The notes beneath the pieces are model-generated. The model had not been told where the DNA came from, did no database searches, and was given only the letters and a program-made list of their open reading frames with translations. A stretch of DNA of 64,000 nucleotides from Embleya sp051903075 (GTDB lineage: Bacteria > Actinomycetota > Actinomycetes > Streptomycetales > Streptomycetaceae). Made by a program: the position numbers and the translations under genes. Below are positions 16,921 through 25,615 of the stretch, piece after piece. Each line of letters begins with the position of its first letter. Position 1 is the first letter of the stretch. The stretch is from contig NZ_CP182423.1 of assembly GCF_051903075.1 (NCBI RefSeq), positions 2,108,001 to 2,172,000 on the forward strand, read 5' to 3'.

Positions 16921-17466
16921 ATGACCACCTCCGTCGAGACCATCCCCGGCTACATCGCGGGCAACTGGACCATCGACCCGGTCCACTCGGACGTCTCGTT
17001 CTCGGTACGTCACCTCGGTGTCGCCAAGGTCCGCGGGCGCTTCGACACCTTCGAGGGCTCGATCGTCACCGCCGAGAACCCGCTGGAGTCCTCGGTCACC
17101 GCCTCCATCGAGACCGCGTCGGTCAACAGCAACAACAAGATGCGCGACGACCACATCCGCAACGAGGACTTCCTCGACACGGACGGATTCCCGACGCTGA
17201 CCTTCACCTCCACCGGTGTGCGTGCCGAGTCCGCGCTCGTCTACCAGGTCGACGGCGACCTGACCCTGCGCGGCGTGACCAAGCCGGTCACCCTCGAGCT
17301 CGAACTGAACGGCTTCGGCACCGGTTTCGACGGTAGCCCGGTCGCCGGCTTCACCGCCACCACCGAGATCAGCCGCAGCGACTTCGGCGTCACCGGCGGT
17401 GCGGCGGGCGCGGCGGTCGGCGACAAGATCACCATCGTCCTGGAAATCGAAGCCAAGCAGGCGTGA
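16921..17466 (+). CDS. YceI-family protein (lipid-binding lipocalin-like fold)
   Basis: A 181-residue YceI protein. 'WTIDPVHSDVSFSVRHLGVAKVRGRF' (in two parts, residues 17-42), 'DDHIRNEDFLDTDGFPTLTF' and 'LTLRGVTKPVTLELEL' are the family landmarks. The fold is an extended beta barrel that binds polyisoprenoid-like lipids in TT1927b and YceI. There is no signal peptide, so this copy is cytoplasmic, as usual in Streptomyces. The start has AAGGAG 6 nt upstream. It is divergent from and probably controlled by the MarR gene through the twin operators. Confidence 0.93.
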   Translation: MTTSVETIPGYIAGNWTIDPVHSDVSFSVRHLGVAKVRGRFDTFEGSIVTAENPLESSVTASIETASVNSNNKMRDDHIRNEDFLDTDGFPTLTFTSTGVRAESALVYQVDGDLTLRGVTKPVTLELELNGFGTGFDGSPVAGFTATTEISRSDFGVTGGAAGAAVGDKITIVLEIEAKQA

Positions 17467-17492
17467 CCCCCGCCTGTAGCCGACCCCGCCGA

Positions 17493-17539
17493 CGCCGGGC
17501 CCCGGTGCGCCCACTCTCCGAAGCGCACCGGGCCCGGCG
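17493..17539 (+). terminator. Hairpin terminator between convergent genes
   Basis: CGCCGGGCCCCGGTGCGC (17493-17510) pairs with GCGCACCGGGCCCGGCG (17523-17539) with one bulged C and a 12-nt loop. It lies between the YceI stop and the convergent HAD gene stop, so it can serve both. Confidence 0.75.
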
Positions 17540-17559
17540 ACCCAACCCCGGCGGGCTCC

Positions 17560-18204
17560 CTAGAGGTGCGACGAAGCGGCAGCGGTGATCCCGAGCCGGG
17601 CGAGGTCGGCGCGCAGCGTCGGAGTGTCCGTGTAGTGGAGGGACTCGATGCCCAGGGCTCGGGCCGCCGTCACGTTCTCCGGTCGGTCGTCGATGAACAA
17701 CAGTTGGTCGGGGCGCGCGTCGAGCCGTTCGCACAGGTGGAGATAGATACGCGCGTCGGGCTTGGCCAGACCCAGGTCCGCGCTGAACACCCGGTGCCGG
17801 AACAGCCCTGACCAGTCCTGCTCCTCGATGTGCCGGGCCATTTCGATCGGGGCGTTCGAGAGCAGCGCGAGACCGGGGTCGGCGTCGCCCGCCGACTCGG
17901 CCAATTCGGCCAACAGGTCGAGGGTGTCCTGGTTCATGTCCATCCAGACCGCGAGGTCGGCGGCCACCAGTCGGCCGAGCCCGGCCGCGTCCGGCGTCGG
18001 ACGGCCCAACCGGGCGCACACCCCGTGCCAGAACCCGGCGGCATCGACCGTGCCCGCGTCGTAGTCGATGCGATCCGGCCAGTACGCCGACCACAACTCC
18101 GCCGCCGTGACTCCGACGACACCGGCCAGGGCCTCGCTCGCCGCGTCGGAGGGCGGGACACAGATGACCCCGCCGAAGTCGAAAACGATCCATCGGGTAC
18201 CCAT
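17560..18204 (-). CDS. HAD-superfamily hydrolase (HAD-IA, YihX-like)
   Basis: A 214-residue phosphatase-type protein. Motif I 'IVFDFGGVICVP' holds the nucleophile Asp9, with Gly in place of the usual second Asp, as in YihX-like and epoxide-hydrolase-N-like members. Motif II is 'LALLSNAP', motif III the Lys in 'LGLAKPDARIY', motif IV 'LLFIDDRPENVTAARALG'. It probably dephosphorylates a small sugar phosphate. It is divergent from a DeoR-family gene with only 50 bp between starts, a pairing that suggests sugar-phosphate metabolism under DeoR control. Confidence 0.9.
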   Translation of the reverse strand: MGTRWIVFDFGGVICVPPSDAASEALAGVVGVTAAELWSAYWPDRIDYDAGTVDAAGFWHGVCARLGRPTPDAAGLGRLVAADLAVWMDMNQDTLDLLAELAESAGDADPGLALLSNAPIEMARHIEEQDWSGLFRHRVFSADLGLAKPDARIYLHLCERLDARPDQLLFIDDRPENVTAARALGIESLHYTDTPTLRADLARLGITAAASSHL

Positions 18205-18254
18205 GGGCGCTCCCTCCGTTGACTTTCGAACATCCGATACGTTTGATTGAACGC

Positions 18255-19013
18255 ATGGAAAGTGCGGAACGTCAACAAACGCTCATTGAACGGATGCGTA
18301 CAACGGAGCGCGTCACGGTCGCGGAGCTGGCCGAGGAGACCGGCTGCTCCGAGATGACCATCCGCCGCGATCTCGACCAACTCGCCGAGCGCGGTGTGCT
18401 GCGGCGGGTGCGGGGTGGCGCGGTGAGCCTGATGTTGCGTGGCGAGGTACTGCCGTTCGGCGTCCGGGAGCACGAGGCGACCGAGAGCAAACGCCGCATC
18501 GCCGCCGAGTTGGACTCGCTTGTCACCGACGGCGAATCGCTGATCCTGGACAGCGGCACCACGGGCCTGGCCATCGCCCGCGTCCTGGCCCGCCGCCGGG
18601 TCACCGTCGTCCCGCTCGACCTGCACGCGGCCCGGGTCCTCGGCGACGCGCCCGACGTACAACTGCTCGTCCCGGGCGGCCGGAGCACACCCGGCGCGCT
18701 CAGCCTGAGCGGCCCCCTCACCGAGAACTCGCTGCGCACACTGCGGGTGGACACCGCCGTCCTCGGCGTCTGCGGCATCTCCGTCGAGCACGGGCTGACC
18801 GCCCACGATCTGGACGAAATCGCGGTCAAGCAGGCAATGATCGCCTCGGCGCAGCGGATCGTCGCGGTCTGCGCCGGGGCCAAGTTCGGCCGTACCGGCC
18901 TCGGTCACGTCTGTCCGGTGACCGACCTGGACATGGTGATCACCGACGCGGACGCCCCGAGCGAGGCGGTCGAGCGGCTACGCGACCTGGGCGTGGACGT
19001 ACGGGTGGTCTGA
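18255..19013 (+). CDS. DeoR-family transcriptional regulator
   Basis: A 252-residue repressor. The N-terminal helix-turn-helix is 'VTVAELAEETGCSEMTIRRD' (20-39), followed by 'LRRVRGGAV'. The C-terminal sensor domain has 'DGESLILDSGTTGLAIARVL' and 'GLTAHDLDEIAVKQAMI', the sugar-phosphate-binding DeoR fold. ATG 18255 is used because the HTH starts at a normal distance from it; an upstream frame exists to 18219. It shares a 50-bp promoter region with the divergent HAD phosphatase. A repeated TTTGATTGAACG-like stretch near 18240-18254 is a possible operator. Confidence 0.92.
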   Translation: MESAERQQTLIERMRTTERVTVAELAEETGCSEMTIRRDLDQLAERGVLRRVRGGAVSLMLRGEVLPFGVREHEATESKRRIAAELDSLVTDGESLILDSGTTGLAIARVLARRRVTVVPLDLHAARVLGDAPDVQLLVPGGRSTPGALSLSGPLTENSLRTLRVDTAVLGVCGISVEHGLTAHDLDEIAVKQAMIASAQRIVAVCAGAKFGRTGLGHVCPVTDLDMVITDADAPSEAVERLRDLGVDVRVV

Positions 19014-19073
19014 ACTCCCGTGCCGACGCGCCTGCCGGCCCATGGGAGCGGCGGAACGGCGGACGTCCGGGCC

Positions 19074-19397
19074 TCATCCGCAGCAGAAGACGTTGTCACA
19101 GGGACGCCCCACCTCGCTGCCGTACGCCACGAAGTCCCGCACCGGCGCCAACGCCGCCTCGACGGCCTCGGCCGGCAGCGGCGGAACCGTCGGTTCGGCC
19201 CAAAGGTCCCAGTACGGCGGGGAGTCGTCGAAGTCGAAACGCCGCGCACCGTCGACGAACAGCGTGAACATCGGATGATCCGGAAAGACATTGAGGCGCA
19301 GCACCCACCACACTCCCCGCACCATGGCCGCATGCGGAAAGTGTCGAATGCCGGTGCGTCGCCACGGCGGCACCGTCGCAAGCTCGGAACGCTCCAT
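19074..19397 (-). CDS. Conserved hypothetical protein, small
   Basis: A 107-residue protein without a known domain. It is rich in Trp/Phe/Asp ('RGVWWVLRLNVFPDHPMFTL', 'ARRFDFDDSPPYWDLWAEP') and ends with a Cys-rich tail 'RPCDNVFCCG'. The third-position G/C bias is strong. I start at the ATG ending at 19397, which has GGGGAAGGG about 9 nt upstream; GTG codons ending at 19436 or 19433 would add 12-13 residues. No function is suggested. The terminal Cys trio could bind metal or be redox-active, but that is speculation. Confidence 0.65.
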   Translation of the reverse strand: MERSELATVPPWRRTGIRHFPHAAMVRGVWWVLRLNVFPDHPMFTLFVDGARRFDFDDSPPYWDLWAEPTVPPLPAEAVEAALAPVRDFVAYGSEVGRPCDNVFCCG

Positions 19398-19555
19398 GCC
19401 CGGCACCCTTCCCCACCACGGCGTTGTCCGCACCACCGCCGATGGTCGCCGCGATCGAGCATCTGGTCGCCGCCGCGGAGGGCGATCGATGAGGGGCGCC
19501 CGCCGACCTGCCGGATAGGGTCGGGCCGCCCGCCCGGGCGGCGTGAGCCCGCGCC

Positions 19556-20287
19556 TCACAGGGGCGGCAGCGGATCGTGCCGAGTCGGCTGCCGGCCCGT
19601 GATCAGCCAGAACAGGTACCCGCGCAGATAGTCCTCGAGGCCGTGGTCGAGATGGGCCGCGAAGGCCCGCAGCGTCGCGGGGTCGTGGTACGCCGGATCG
19701 GGATCGGCCAGCCGCGCGTCGATCCAGGCGCGGACCCGATCCCGGTCGGCCCACCAGGCGCGCACCGCCGCCGGGGTCCAGTACTCGTCCCCGTCCCACC
19801 CGCAGCCGCCGGCCGGCCGGGTCGCGGCCGCGGCGAGGAAGTCGCACACCTCGCGCGGCGTTCGGGGTTGGCGGTGGACGAAGGCCCGCCGCCCGTCGTC
19901 GGCCAGGAGATGGGCGGCGGCCATCGGAGCGTCCGGGCCCGCACCGTCCGCGCCGATGAAGAACGGGCCCGGGACACTCAGCCAACTCCGGTCGGCCCAG
20001 CGGCCGTTGACGAGCGGGCGGCCGTTGCCGAGGCGGTCGGCGACGGCGTCGGGCGCGTCGAGCGCGTCGGCCGCGTCGAGCGCCTGGTGGGCCATCGGCA
20101 GCGGATCCCAGTACGCGAGGCACGGGTCCCAACCGGCGGCCCGGTGGTCGTACCCGAGCAGGGCCCACGAGTGCCGCGCCTCCGGCGTCTCCCGTGCTTT
20201 CAGGTTCACGTCGGCCAACGCCGCGAGCCGCATGACCGCGACGGCGGCGACCACGAAGGCCGACACGGAAAGCGGCGTCACGTCCAT
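19556..20287 (-). CDS. Hypothetical protein, possibly membrane-anchored
   Basis: A 243-residue protein of no recognised family. Residues 7-26 ('SVSAFVVAAVAVMRLAALAD') form a hydrophobic helix that could be a membrane anchor. The rest is soluble, rich in Trp, Asp and Ala ('SWALLGYDHRAAGWDPCLAY', 'RAWWADRDRVRAWIDARLAD'). The reading frame has consistent third-position G/C bias over its full length. It is followed by the small gene at 19074-19397 on the same strand, about 160 bp away. No function proposed. Confidence 0.65.
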   Translation of the reverse strand: MDVTPLSVSAFVVAAVAVMRLAALADVNLKARETPEARHSWALLGYDHRAAGWDPCLAYWDPLPMAHQALDAADALDAPDAVADRLGNGRPLVNGRWADRSWLSVPGPFFIGADGAGPDAPMAAAHLLADDGRRAFVHRQPRTPREVCDFLAAAATRPAGGCGWDGDEYWTPAAVRAWWADRDRVRAWIDARLADPDPAYHDPATLRAFAAHLDHGLEDYLRGYLFWLITGRQPTRHDPLPPL

Positions 20288-20452
20288 GACGCCGAACTTT
20301 ATTGCGCCAACCGGAATCGGCCACCGGTATTACGCCGAGGCCAAGGGCCGGTGGGACAAAGCGGGACCGAGCGGAACGCGACGGAGCCGCACGGACCGGA
20401 GCGGACACGGCCCGCCCGATCGCAGCCGCCCCCGCGTCGATCCGGCGCCCGG

Positions 20453-21058
20453 CTACTCCGAAACCGTCGAGCCGACGGCCGCCGCCCCCGCCCGGGCGCG
20501 CGGCGGCCGGATCCCCAGCACGGCGCACGCGGCCGCGACCGACGGCCCGACCAGCGGTCGCAGGTCCTCATACCCCTCCAGCGCGGCCAGCGGAACGGTG
20601 AGGGCCGCCAGCGCGGCCAGCGCCCGTACCTCGCCGACCATCGTGTCCTCGGCGTCGCTCCGGTTCAACGCCCGCTGGGTACGCCGCCGGCAAGCCAACA
20701 CCCGCGCGCCCAGCACGGGCTGGGCCCGGAACGTACGGTCGAACATCAGCACGGTGAGCAGGCGCCGGTCCCGCGCGTACAACTCGCCCATCGCGACGAG
20801 CAGATCACGGGTCGCGGCGGGCGAGAAGCCGTGCCCCTCGGCCCGGTCGAGGATCGCCTCCAGCTCCTCGACGGCCGGCTCGACCAGGTCGGCGAGGATC
20901 TCTTCCTTGGTGTGGAAGTAGTAGTAGAGGGCGGCCTTGGTCACGCCCATCGCGTCGGCGATGTCCTGGAGCCGGGTCGCGCCGTAGGTCCGCTCGGCGA
21001 ACAGCGTCAGTGCGGCATCTCGGACGCGGCGCCGGGTGTCGCCTCGTTGACCGGTCAC
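20453..21058 (-). CDS. TetR-family transcriptional regulator
   Basis: A 201-residue repressor with HTH 'RLQDIADAMGVTKAALYYYF' following 'RRRVRDAALTLFAERTYGAT' near the N terminus. Start is the GTG ending at 21058 (VTGQRGDTRRRV); the longer upstream frame is non-coding in character. It is divergent from the MMPL transporter with a 435-bp spacer holding two near-identical palindromes, so it most likely represses that transporter. The ligand-binding domain does not indicate the inducer. Confidence 0.9.
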   Translation of the reverse strand: MTGQRGDTRRRVRDAALTLFAERTYGATRLQDIADAMGVTKAALYYYFHTKEEILADLVEPAVEELEAILDRAEGHGFSPAATRDLLVAMGELYARDRRLLTVLMFDRTFRAQPVLGARVLACRRRTQRALNRSDAEDTMVGEVRALAALAALTVPLAALEGYEDLRPLVGPSVAAACAVLGIRPPRARAGAAAVGSTVSE

Positions 21059-21191
21059 GCGCGCATCCTTCCCCGGTGGCGGTGAACGCCTTCGCGTCCC
21101 CCGCACGGCACCTGCTTCCGAGTCCTGGTTGCGGATCCCGCTTCCGAGACCTACTACCGAGATCTGGTTCCAAGACCTGCGTCGAAGACTA

Positions 21192-21215
21192 TTTCTACTG
21201 TACGGCCAGTAAAAA
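21192..21215. promoter_or_regulatory. TetR-type operator copy 1
   Basis: TACTG-TACGGC-CAGTA palindrome flanked by TTTC and AAAAA. The identical 24-bp arrangement recurs 93 bp downstream. Confidence 0.75.
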
Positions 21216-21284
21216 CTACGCCCCACGTAGTACGCGCGGCCAGAACCTCCGAAGGACGTCCGCGGGGTTGATCGCGGTGAATAC

Positions 21285-21308
21285 TTTCTACTGTCCGGCT
21301 AGTAAAAA
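21285..21308. promoter_or_regulatory. TetR-type operator copy 2
   Basis: TACTG-TCCGGC-TAGTA, with the same flanks as copy 1; only two of 24 bases differ. It is 185 bp upstream of the MMPL start. The A/T-rich flank also makes it a likely core-promoter overlap. Confidence 0.75.
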
Positions 21309-21493
21309 TGCTCGGCCGGACGGGGCCGCGACCTGCTCGCACATGCCCTCACCTGCCCTTACCTGCCCTGTCTCTGTTTCTCCTTTGCGTCACGCATATC
21401 CAACCCGGCGGTTTCGACACGTGTCGTCCGGGTCGATGCCACACGTCCCGCCCCGTTCAGTCCCGACTCGCATGAGCCTGGAGACCCCTTTTC

Positions 21494-23776
21494 ATGGCCA
21501 CTTTCCTGTATCGACTCGGCCGGAGTGCCTTCCGGCGCAGGCGCCTGGTCGTCCTGCTCTGGGTGGCGATCATCGCCCTCGTCGGGTTCGGCGCCGCCAA
21601 CGCGTCCGCACCCGCCGCCAAGCCCTTCACCGTGCCCGGCATCGAGGCGCAAAAGGCCGTCGACCTGCTCGGCGAGCGCATGCCCGAGGCGGCGGCCGAC
21701 GGCGCGAGCGCGCGGATCGTCTTCCGCGCCCCCGCCGGGCAGCAGATCGACTCCGCCAAGAACAAGGCGGTCGTCGAGCAGGTCGTCGGCGCGCTCAAGG
21801 GCAGCGACCAGGCGGCCGCCGCCGACGACCCGTACACGGCGGGCACGGTGAGCAAGGACCACACCACCGCCTACGCCGCGGTGTCGTACCAGGTCTCCGG
21901 CGACACGCTGAAGGACGCCACCCGCGACAACCTCGAACACGCCGCGCAGAAGGGTCGCGACGCGGGCCTGACCGTCGAGATCGGCGGCGACGCGCTCCAG
22001 GACGACTCCGGTCCCGGCAACGGCGAGATCGTCGGCATCGCGATCGCGGCCGTCGTACTCGTGATCACCTTCGGCGGCCTGGTCGCCGCGGGTCTGCCGA
22101 TCCTCACCGCGCTGCTCGGCGTCGCGGTCGGCGTCGGCTCCATCACCGCCCTGGCCGGCGTGTTCGACCTCTCCCCCACCACCTCGACCCTGGCCATGAT
22201 GCTCGGCCTGGCGGTGGGGATCGACTACGCGCTGTTCGTGGTCTCGCGCTACCGCAACGAACTCACCAAGGGCCACGACCCGGAGGACGCCGCCGGCCGG
22301 GCGGTCGGCACCGCCGGCTCCGCGGTGGTCTTCGCCGGCCTCACCGTGATCGTCGCACTCGCCGGCCTCGCGGTGGTCAACATCCCGATGCTGACCGAGA
22401 TGGGCCTGGCCGCGGCCGGGACGGTGGCGGTGGCCGTACTGGTCGCGCTCACCTTCGTCCCCGCCATCCTGGGCTTCGCGGGCAAGCGCATCTTCGGCCG
22501 CAAGGCCCGCAGGAAGGCCGAACTGCTCGCTGCCGAGGCCGCCGAGGGCGGCAGCGTGCACCGACGGGCCGCGGAGAAGCCGAACATGGGTACCCGCTGG
22601 GCCCGGTTCGTCCTGCGCCACCCGATCCGGGTGCTCGTGATCGCCGTACTCGGCCTGGGCACCCTCGCGATCCCCGTCGGCAGCATGCAACTCGGCCTCC
22701 CGGACGACGGCGTCAAGTCGACCGACACCACCCAACGACGCGGCTACGACCTGCTGACCGAGAGCTTCGGCCCCGGCTTCAACGGGCCCCTGCTGGTCGT
22801 GGTGGACGCCGCGAAGAGCAACAACGGCAAGGAGGCCGCTGCCGAGGTCACCCAGGCACTCGGCAAGGTCAAGGGCATCGCCTCGGTCGGCGAGGCCACG
22901 TTCAACAAGGCGGGCAACACCGCCATCATCGAGGTCACGCCGAACTCCAAGCCGAGCAGCAACGCCACCAAGGACCTGGTGCACGCGATCCGCGACACGG
23001 CGGATCAGACCAAGGCCCGCACCGGTGCCGAGACGCTGGTCGGCGGCGGACCGGCGCTGAACATCGACTTCTCCCAGCGCCTGAACGACGCACTTCTGCC
23101 CTACCTGGCCCTGGTCGTCGGCCTCGCGATCCTGCTGCTGATGGCGGTGTTCCGGTCCGTCCTGGTGCCGATCAAGGCGGCCGGCGGCTTCCTGCTCTCG
23201 GTGGTGGCCTCGCTCGGCGCGGTCGTCGCGGTCTTCCAGTGGGGCTGGCTCGGCGGCCTGATCGGGGTCGACCAGACCGGGCCGATCATGAGCATGATGC
23301 CGATCTTCCTGGTGGGCATCGTGTTCGGCCTGGCCATGGACTACGAGGTGTTCCTGGTCACCGGGATGCGCGAGGCGTACGTCCACGGCGAAAGCCCCCG
23401 GCAGGCCGTGGTCAGCGGATTCCGCCACGGCGCCCGGGTGGTCACCGCCGCAGCACTGATCATGATCGGGGTGTTCGCCGGCTTCATCGGGGCGCCCGAG
23501 TCGATGGTCAAAATGATCGGCTTCGGCCTCGCCTCGGCGGTGCTCTTCGACGCCTTCGTGGTCCGGATGACGATCGTGCCCGCCGTCCTGGCCCTGCTCG
23601 GCAAGTCCGCGTGGTGGCTGCCGGGTTGGCTCAACCGGCTGATCCCGAACGTCGACGTCGAGGGCGAGGGGCTGCGGAAGTACCTCGGGGACGACGACGC
23701 GAACACGGCGCCGGACTCCGAGGACGGGTCGCGGCGGTCGGACCGGGATCCGGATCTGGACACGGTGAAGGTGTGA
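21494..23776 (+). CDS. MMPL-family RND transporter
   Basis: A 760-residue inner-membrane exporter. TM1 is about residues 18-37 ('RLVVLLWVAIIALVGFGAAN'). A large extracytoplasmic loop follows, then a five-helix bundle containing 'GLAVGIDYALFVVSRYRNEL', a second loop, and a second bundle with 'GIVFGLAMDYEVFLVTGMRE'. This duplicated plan and the GxxxDY motifs in both halves define MMPL/ActII-3 transporters, which move lipids or antibiotics using the proton gradient. ATG 21494 has GGAG upstream. Probable repression by the divergent TetR gene; a strong hairpin follows the stop. Confidence 0.95.
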   Translation: MATFLYRLGRSAFRRRRLVVLLWVAIIALVGFGAANASAPAAKPFTVPGIEAQKAVDLLGERMPEAAADGASARIVFRAPAGQQIDSAKNKAVVEQVVGALKGSDQAAAADDPYTAGTVSKDHTTAYAAVSYQVSGDTLKDATRDNLEHAAQKGRDAGLTVEIGGDALQDDSGPGNGEIVGIAIAAVVLVITFGGLVAAGLPILTALLGVAVGVGSITALAGVFDLSPTTSTLAMMLGLAVGIDYALFVVSRYRNELTKGHDPEDAAGRAVGTAGSAVVFAGLTVIVALAGLAVVNIPMLTEMGLAAAGTVAVAVLVALTFVPAILGFAGKRIFGRKARRKAELLAAEAAEGGSVHRRAAEKPNMGTRWARFVLRHPIRVLVIAVLGLGTLAIPVGSMQLGLPDDGVKSTDTTQRRGYDLLTESFGPGFNGPLLVVVDAAKSNNGKEAAAEVTQALGKVKGIASVGEATFNKAGNTAIIEVTPNSKPSSNATKDLVHAIRDTADQTKARTGAETLVGGGPALNIDFSQRLNDALLPYLALVVGLAILLLMAVFRSVLVPIKAAGGFLLSVVASLGAVVAVFQWGWLGGLIGVDQTGPIMSMMPIFLVGIVFGLAMDYEVFLVTGMREAYVHGESPRQAVVSGFRHGARVVTAAALIMIGVFAGFIGAPESMVKMIGFGLASAVLFDAFVVRMTIVPAVLALLGKSAWWLPGWLNRLIPNVDVEGEGLRKYLGDDDANTAPDSEDGSRRSDRDPDLDTVKV

Positions 23777-23811
23777 TCCGGGCGATCGAGGTCTGATCCG
23801 ACCGGACAACG

Positions 23812-23859
23812 CGACAGCGGGGTGTGCCCGGGCTTCGGCTCGGGCACACCCCGCTGTCG
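23812..23859. terminator. Bidirectional hairpin terminator
   Basis: A perfect 19-bp stem: CGACAGCGGGGTGTGCCCG (23812-23830) and its complement at 23841-23859, with a 10-nt loop containing TTCGG. It lies between the MMPL gene and the convergent LtrA gene. Confidence 0.92.
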
Positions 23860-23907
23860 TGTGGGTGTGGTGGGTGGCGCGGTCGATGGGATCCGCGGTC
23901 GGTGGGA

Positions 23908-25254
23908 TCAGGTCGCCACCGGCTGCTGCTCCTTGGGCTCCTTGGGCTCCCTGGGCTCCCTGGGCTCCCGCGCCTCCCTCGGCATCATCATGCGGAGTTG
24001 GAGGAGATGGTCCACCACGGTCATGGCGGCGAGTACGACCGTGGCGGCGGCGAGCGTGGCCCAACCGGTGCCGGCCAGTGGGGCGGTCAGCGGTACGACC
24101 ACCACAGCCGCGCCGATCCGTGCCGCGATCGAGCCGGTGCCGAGTACGTAGCGATGCCAGGCGTGGCCGAGCAGGAAGACGGCCACACCCGTACCCAGCC
24201 ACCAACGGTTCGTGTCGGTGCCCAGGTGATGGATGCCGTCGGAGATGCCGGCCGCGACCAGCACGATGCCGGCGATCATCACCGCGTGGGCCAGGCCGAA
24301 CGCCACGTACCCGAGCATCTGCCGGCGCTCCACCGACGCCTCGGACATGGCCCGTACGGTGCGTTCGTCGTCACCGCCGAAGTAGGTCCACCAGATGCCG
24401 GTGGCGACCGCGATACCGAGCAGGATGCCCCCCGCGAGCTTCCAGTCGACCGGTCGCCCGCCCGCGCCGATGCCGACCGCCACGACCGACTCGCCGAGCA
24501 CGATCAGGATGATCAGGCCGTGGCGCTCCACGAAGTGGTGCGGCTCGACCACGAATCCGCGGATCCGGCCGATCACCATCGACAGGTACAACACCGTCAC
24601 CGCACCGGCCCAGCACACCCAGGTCCCGACGTCGGACAAGTGCGGCGCGATCAGGATCAGTACGCCGCCGACCGCGTTGAACGGGGCCAGCCGCAGGATC
24701 CCGGCGCGGGCCGACGGCTCGGCGGCGGTCAGGAACAGCGCGACGTGCATCCCGACCGCGACGAGGAACGCGAGTCCGAACGCCCAGCCGTCGGGGTCGA
24801 ACGCGTACGGCAGATCCAGGCCCATCACGAAGAACGCGGTCATGGTCAGCGCGAGCAGCAGCCGATGCACCACCGCGTCGGGCCGCACCGCGTTGGTCAG
24901 CCAGCTGAACGCGCCGAACATCCACCACAGCGCGGCCAGCGGCAACATCCCCTGGAACAGGCCGGACCAGCCCGGGTGGGACTCCACCTGGTGGGTCGCC
25001 TGGGTGAGTACGAAGACGAAGACGAGGTCGAAGAACAGCTCGATCGGCGTGACGCCGGTGGACTGCTCCAGTTCGTCGGGGGGTTCGATCGGGTCGTGCG
25101 GGAGGTCCATGGGGATCGAGAGGGCCGGCTCGGCGGTGGGCGGTTCGGCGGGGGCCGTGGCCGGGTCGGCGACGGTCGTGGTGCGTGCGTCGCCGGTGGT
25201 GGTTGGCGGGTGGTCGTGCGGGTCGCGATCCGGTGGGGTCGGGGAGGGGTTCAT
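23908..25254 (-). CDS. Low temperature requirement protein A (LtrA) family membrane protein
   Basis: A 448-residue multi-spanning membrane protein. Family hallmarks are 'TPIELFFDLVFVFVLTQATH', 'WWMFGAFSWLTNAV' and 'VEPHHFVERHGLIILIVLGE'. About ten hydrophobic segments follow a 50-residue Pro/Thr-rich N-terminal tail; the ATG at 'MDLPHDPIEPP' could be the real start. The molecular role of LtrA is unknown; it was named from a cold-sensitive Listeria mutant. The last 25 residues are a charged EPR/EPK repeat ('REAREPREPREPKEPKE') coded by 9-bp tandem repeats near 23930-23975, a replication-slippage site. Confidence 0.9.
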   Translation of the reverse strand: MNPSPTPPDRDPHDHPPTTTGDARTTTVADPATAPAEPPTAEPALSIPMDLPHDPIEPPDELEQSTGVTPIELFFDLVFVFVLTQATHQVESHPGWSGLFQGMLPLAALWWMFGAFSWLTNAVRPDAVVHRLLLALTMTAFFVMGLDLPYAFDPDGWAFGLAFLVAVGMHVALFLTAAEPSARAGILRLAPFNAVGGVLILIAPHLSDVGTWVCWAGAVTVLYLSMVIGRIRGFVVEPHHFVERHGLIILIVLGESVVAVGIGAGGRPVDWKLAGGILLGIAVATGIWWTYFGGDDERTVRAMSEASVERRQMLGYVAFGLAHAVMIAGIVLVAAGISDGIHHLGTDTNRWWLGTGVAVFLLGHAWHRYVLGTGSIAARIGAAVVVVPLTAPLAGTGWATLAAATVVLAAMTVVDHLLQLRMMMPREAREPREPREPKEPKEQQPVAT

Positions 25255-25478
25255 GCGGTCACTTCCAGGTGTCTTGCGAGCATGCTTCCTTCGATCCCGA
25301 CACGCGTCGCGGCCACCGGCCGCGAGCCGGTCGGGCCGCCCGAACCTGCGCGGGTGGTCGAGTTCGGGTCGTACGTGCGAGGGCCCATCATCACCGCGCC
25401 GCGCGTTCGGGGACAGCGGAAGTCATCACGTTCGCGGTGGGCGTATCCCGGACGCGCGGAGATGGGCCGGGATGTGCT

Positions 25479-25510
25479 GCGGCGGACCGGATTTCTTTCC
25501 GGTCCGCCGC
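25479..25510 (-). terminator. Hairpin terminator for the beta-propeller gene
   Basis: GCGGCGGACCGG (25479-25490), loop ATTTCTTT, and the exact complement at 25499-25510. It lies about 105 bp past the stop of the minus-strand gene at 25616. Confidence 0.8.
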
Positions 25511-25576
25511 GGGGGTGGGGGCTCACGCGCACGTGCGTATGTGCGATGTACGCGCGTGAGTGGGCGAGTACGCGCG

Positions 25577-25614
25577 CTTGGGTGCCTTGGTGCTTGGGTG
25601 CCTTGGTGCTTGGG
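25577..25614. repeat. 16-bp tandem repeat
   Basis: CTTGGGTGCCTTGGTG occurs at 25577-25592 and 25593-25608, followed by a third partial copy that abuts the stop codon of the beta-propeller gene. Confidence 0.85.
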
Positions 25615-25615
25615 C

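Larger units (their letters stand above)
25255..25615. other. Intergenic region with LtrA promoter, terminator and short repeat
   Basis: No gene is supported here. It contains the hairpin listed at 25479-25510 and the 16-bp tandem repeat at 25577-25614. Confidence 0.6.
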
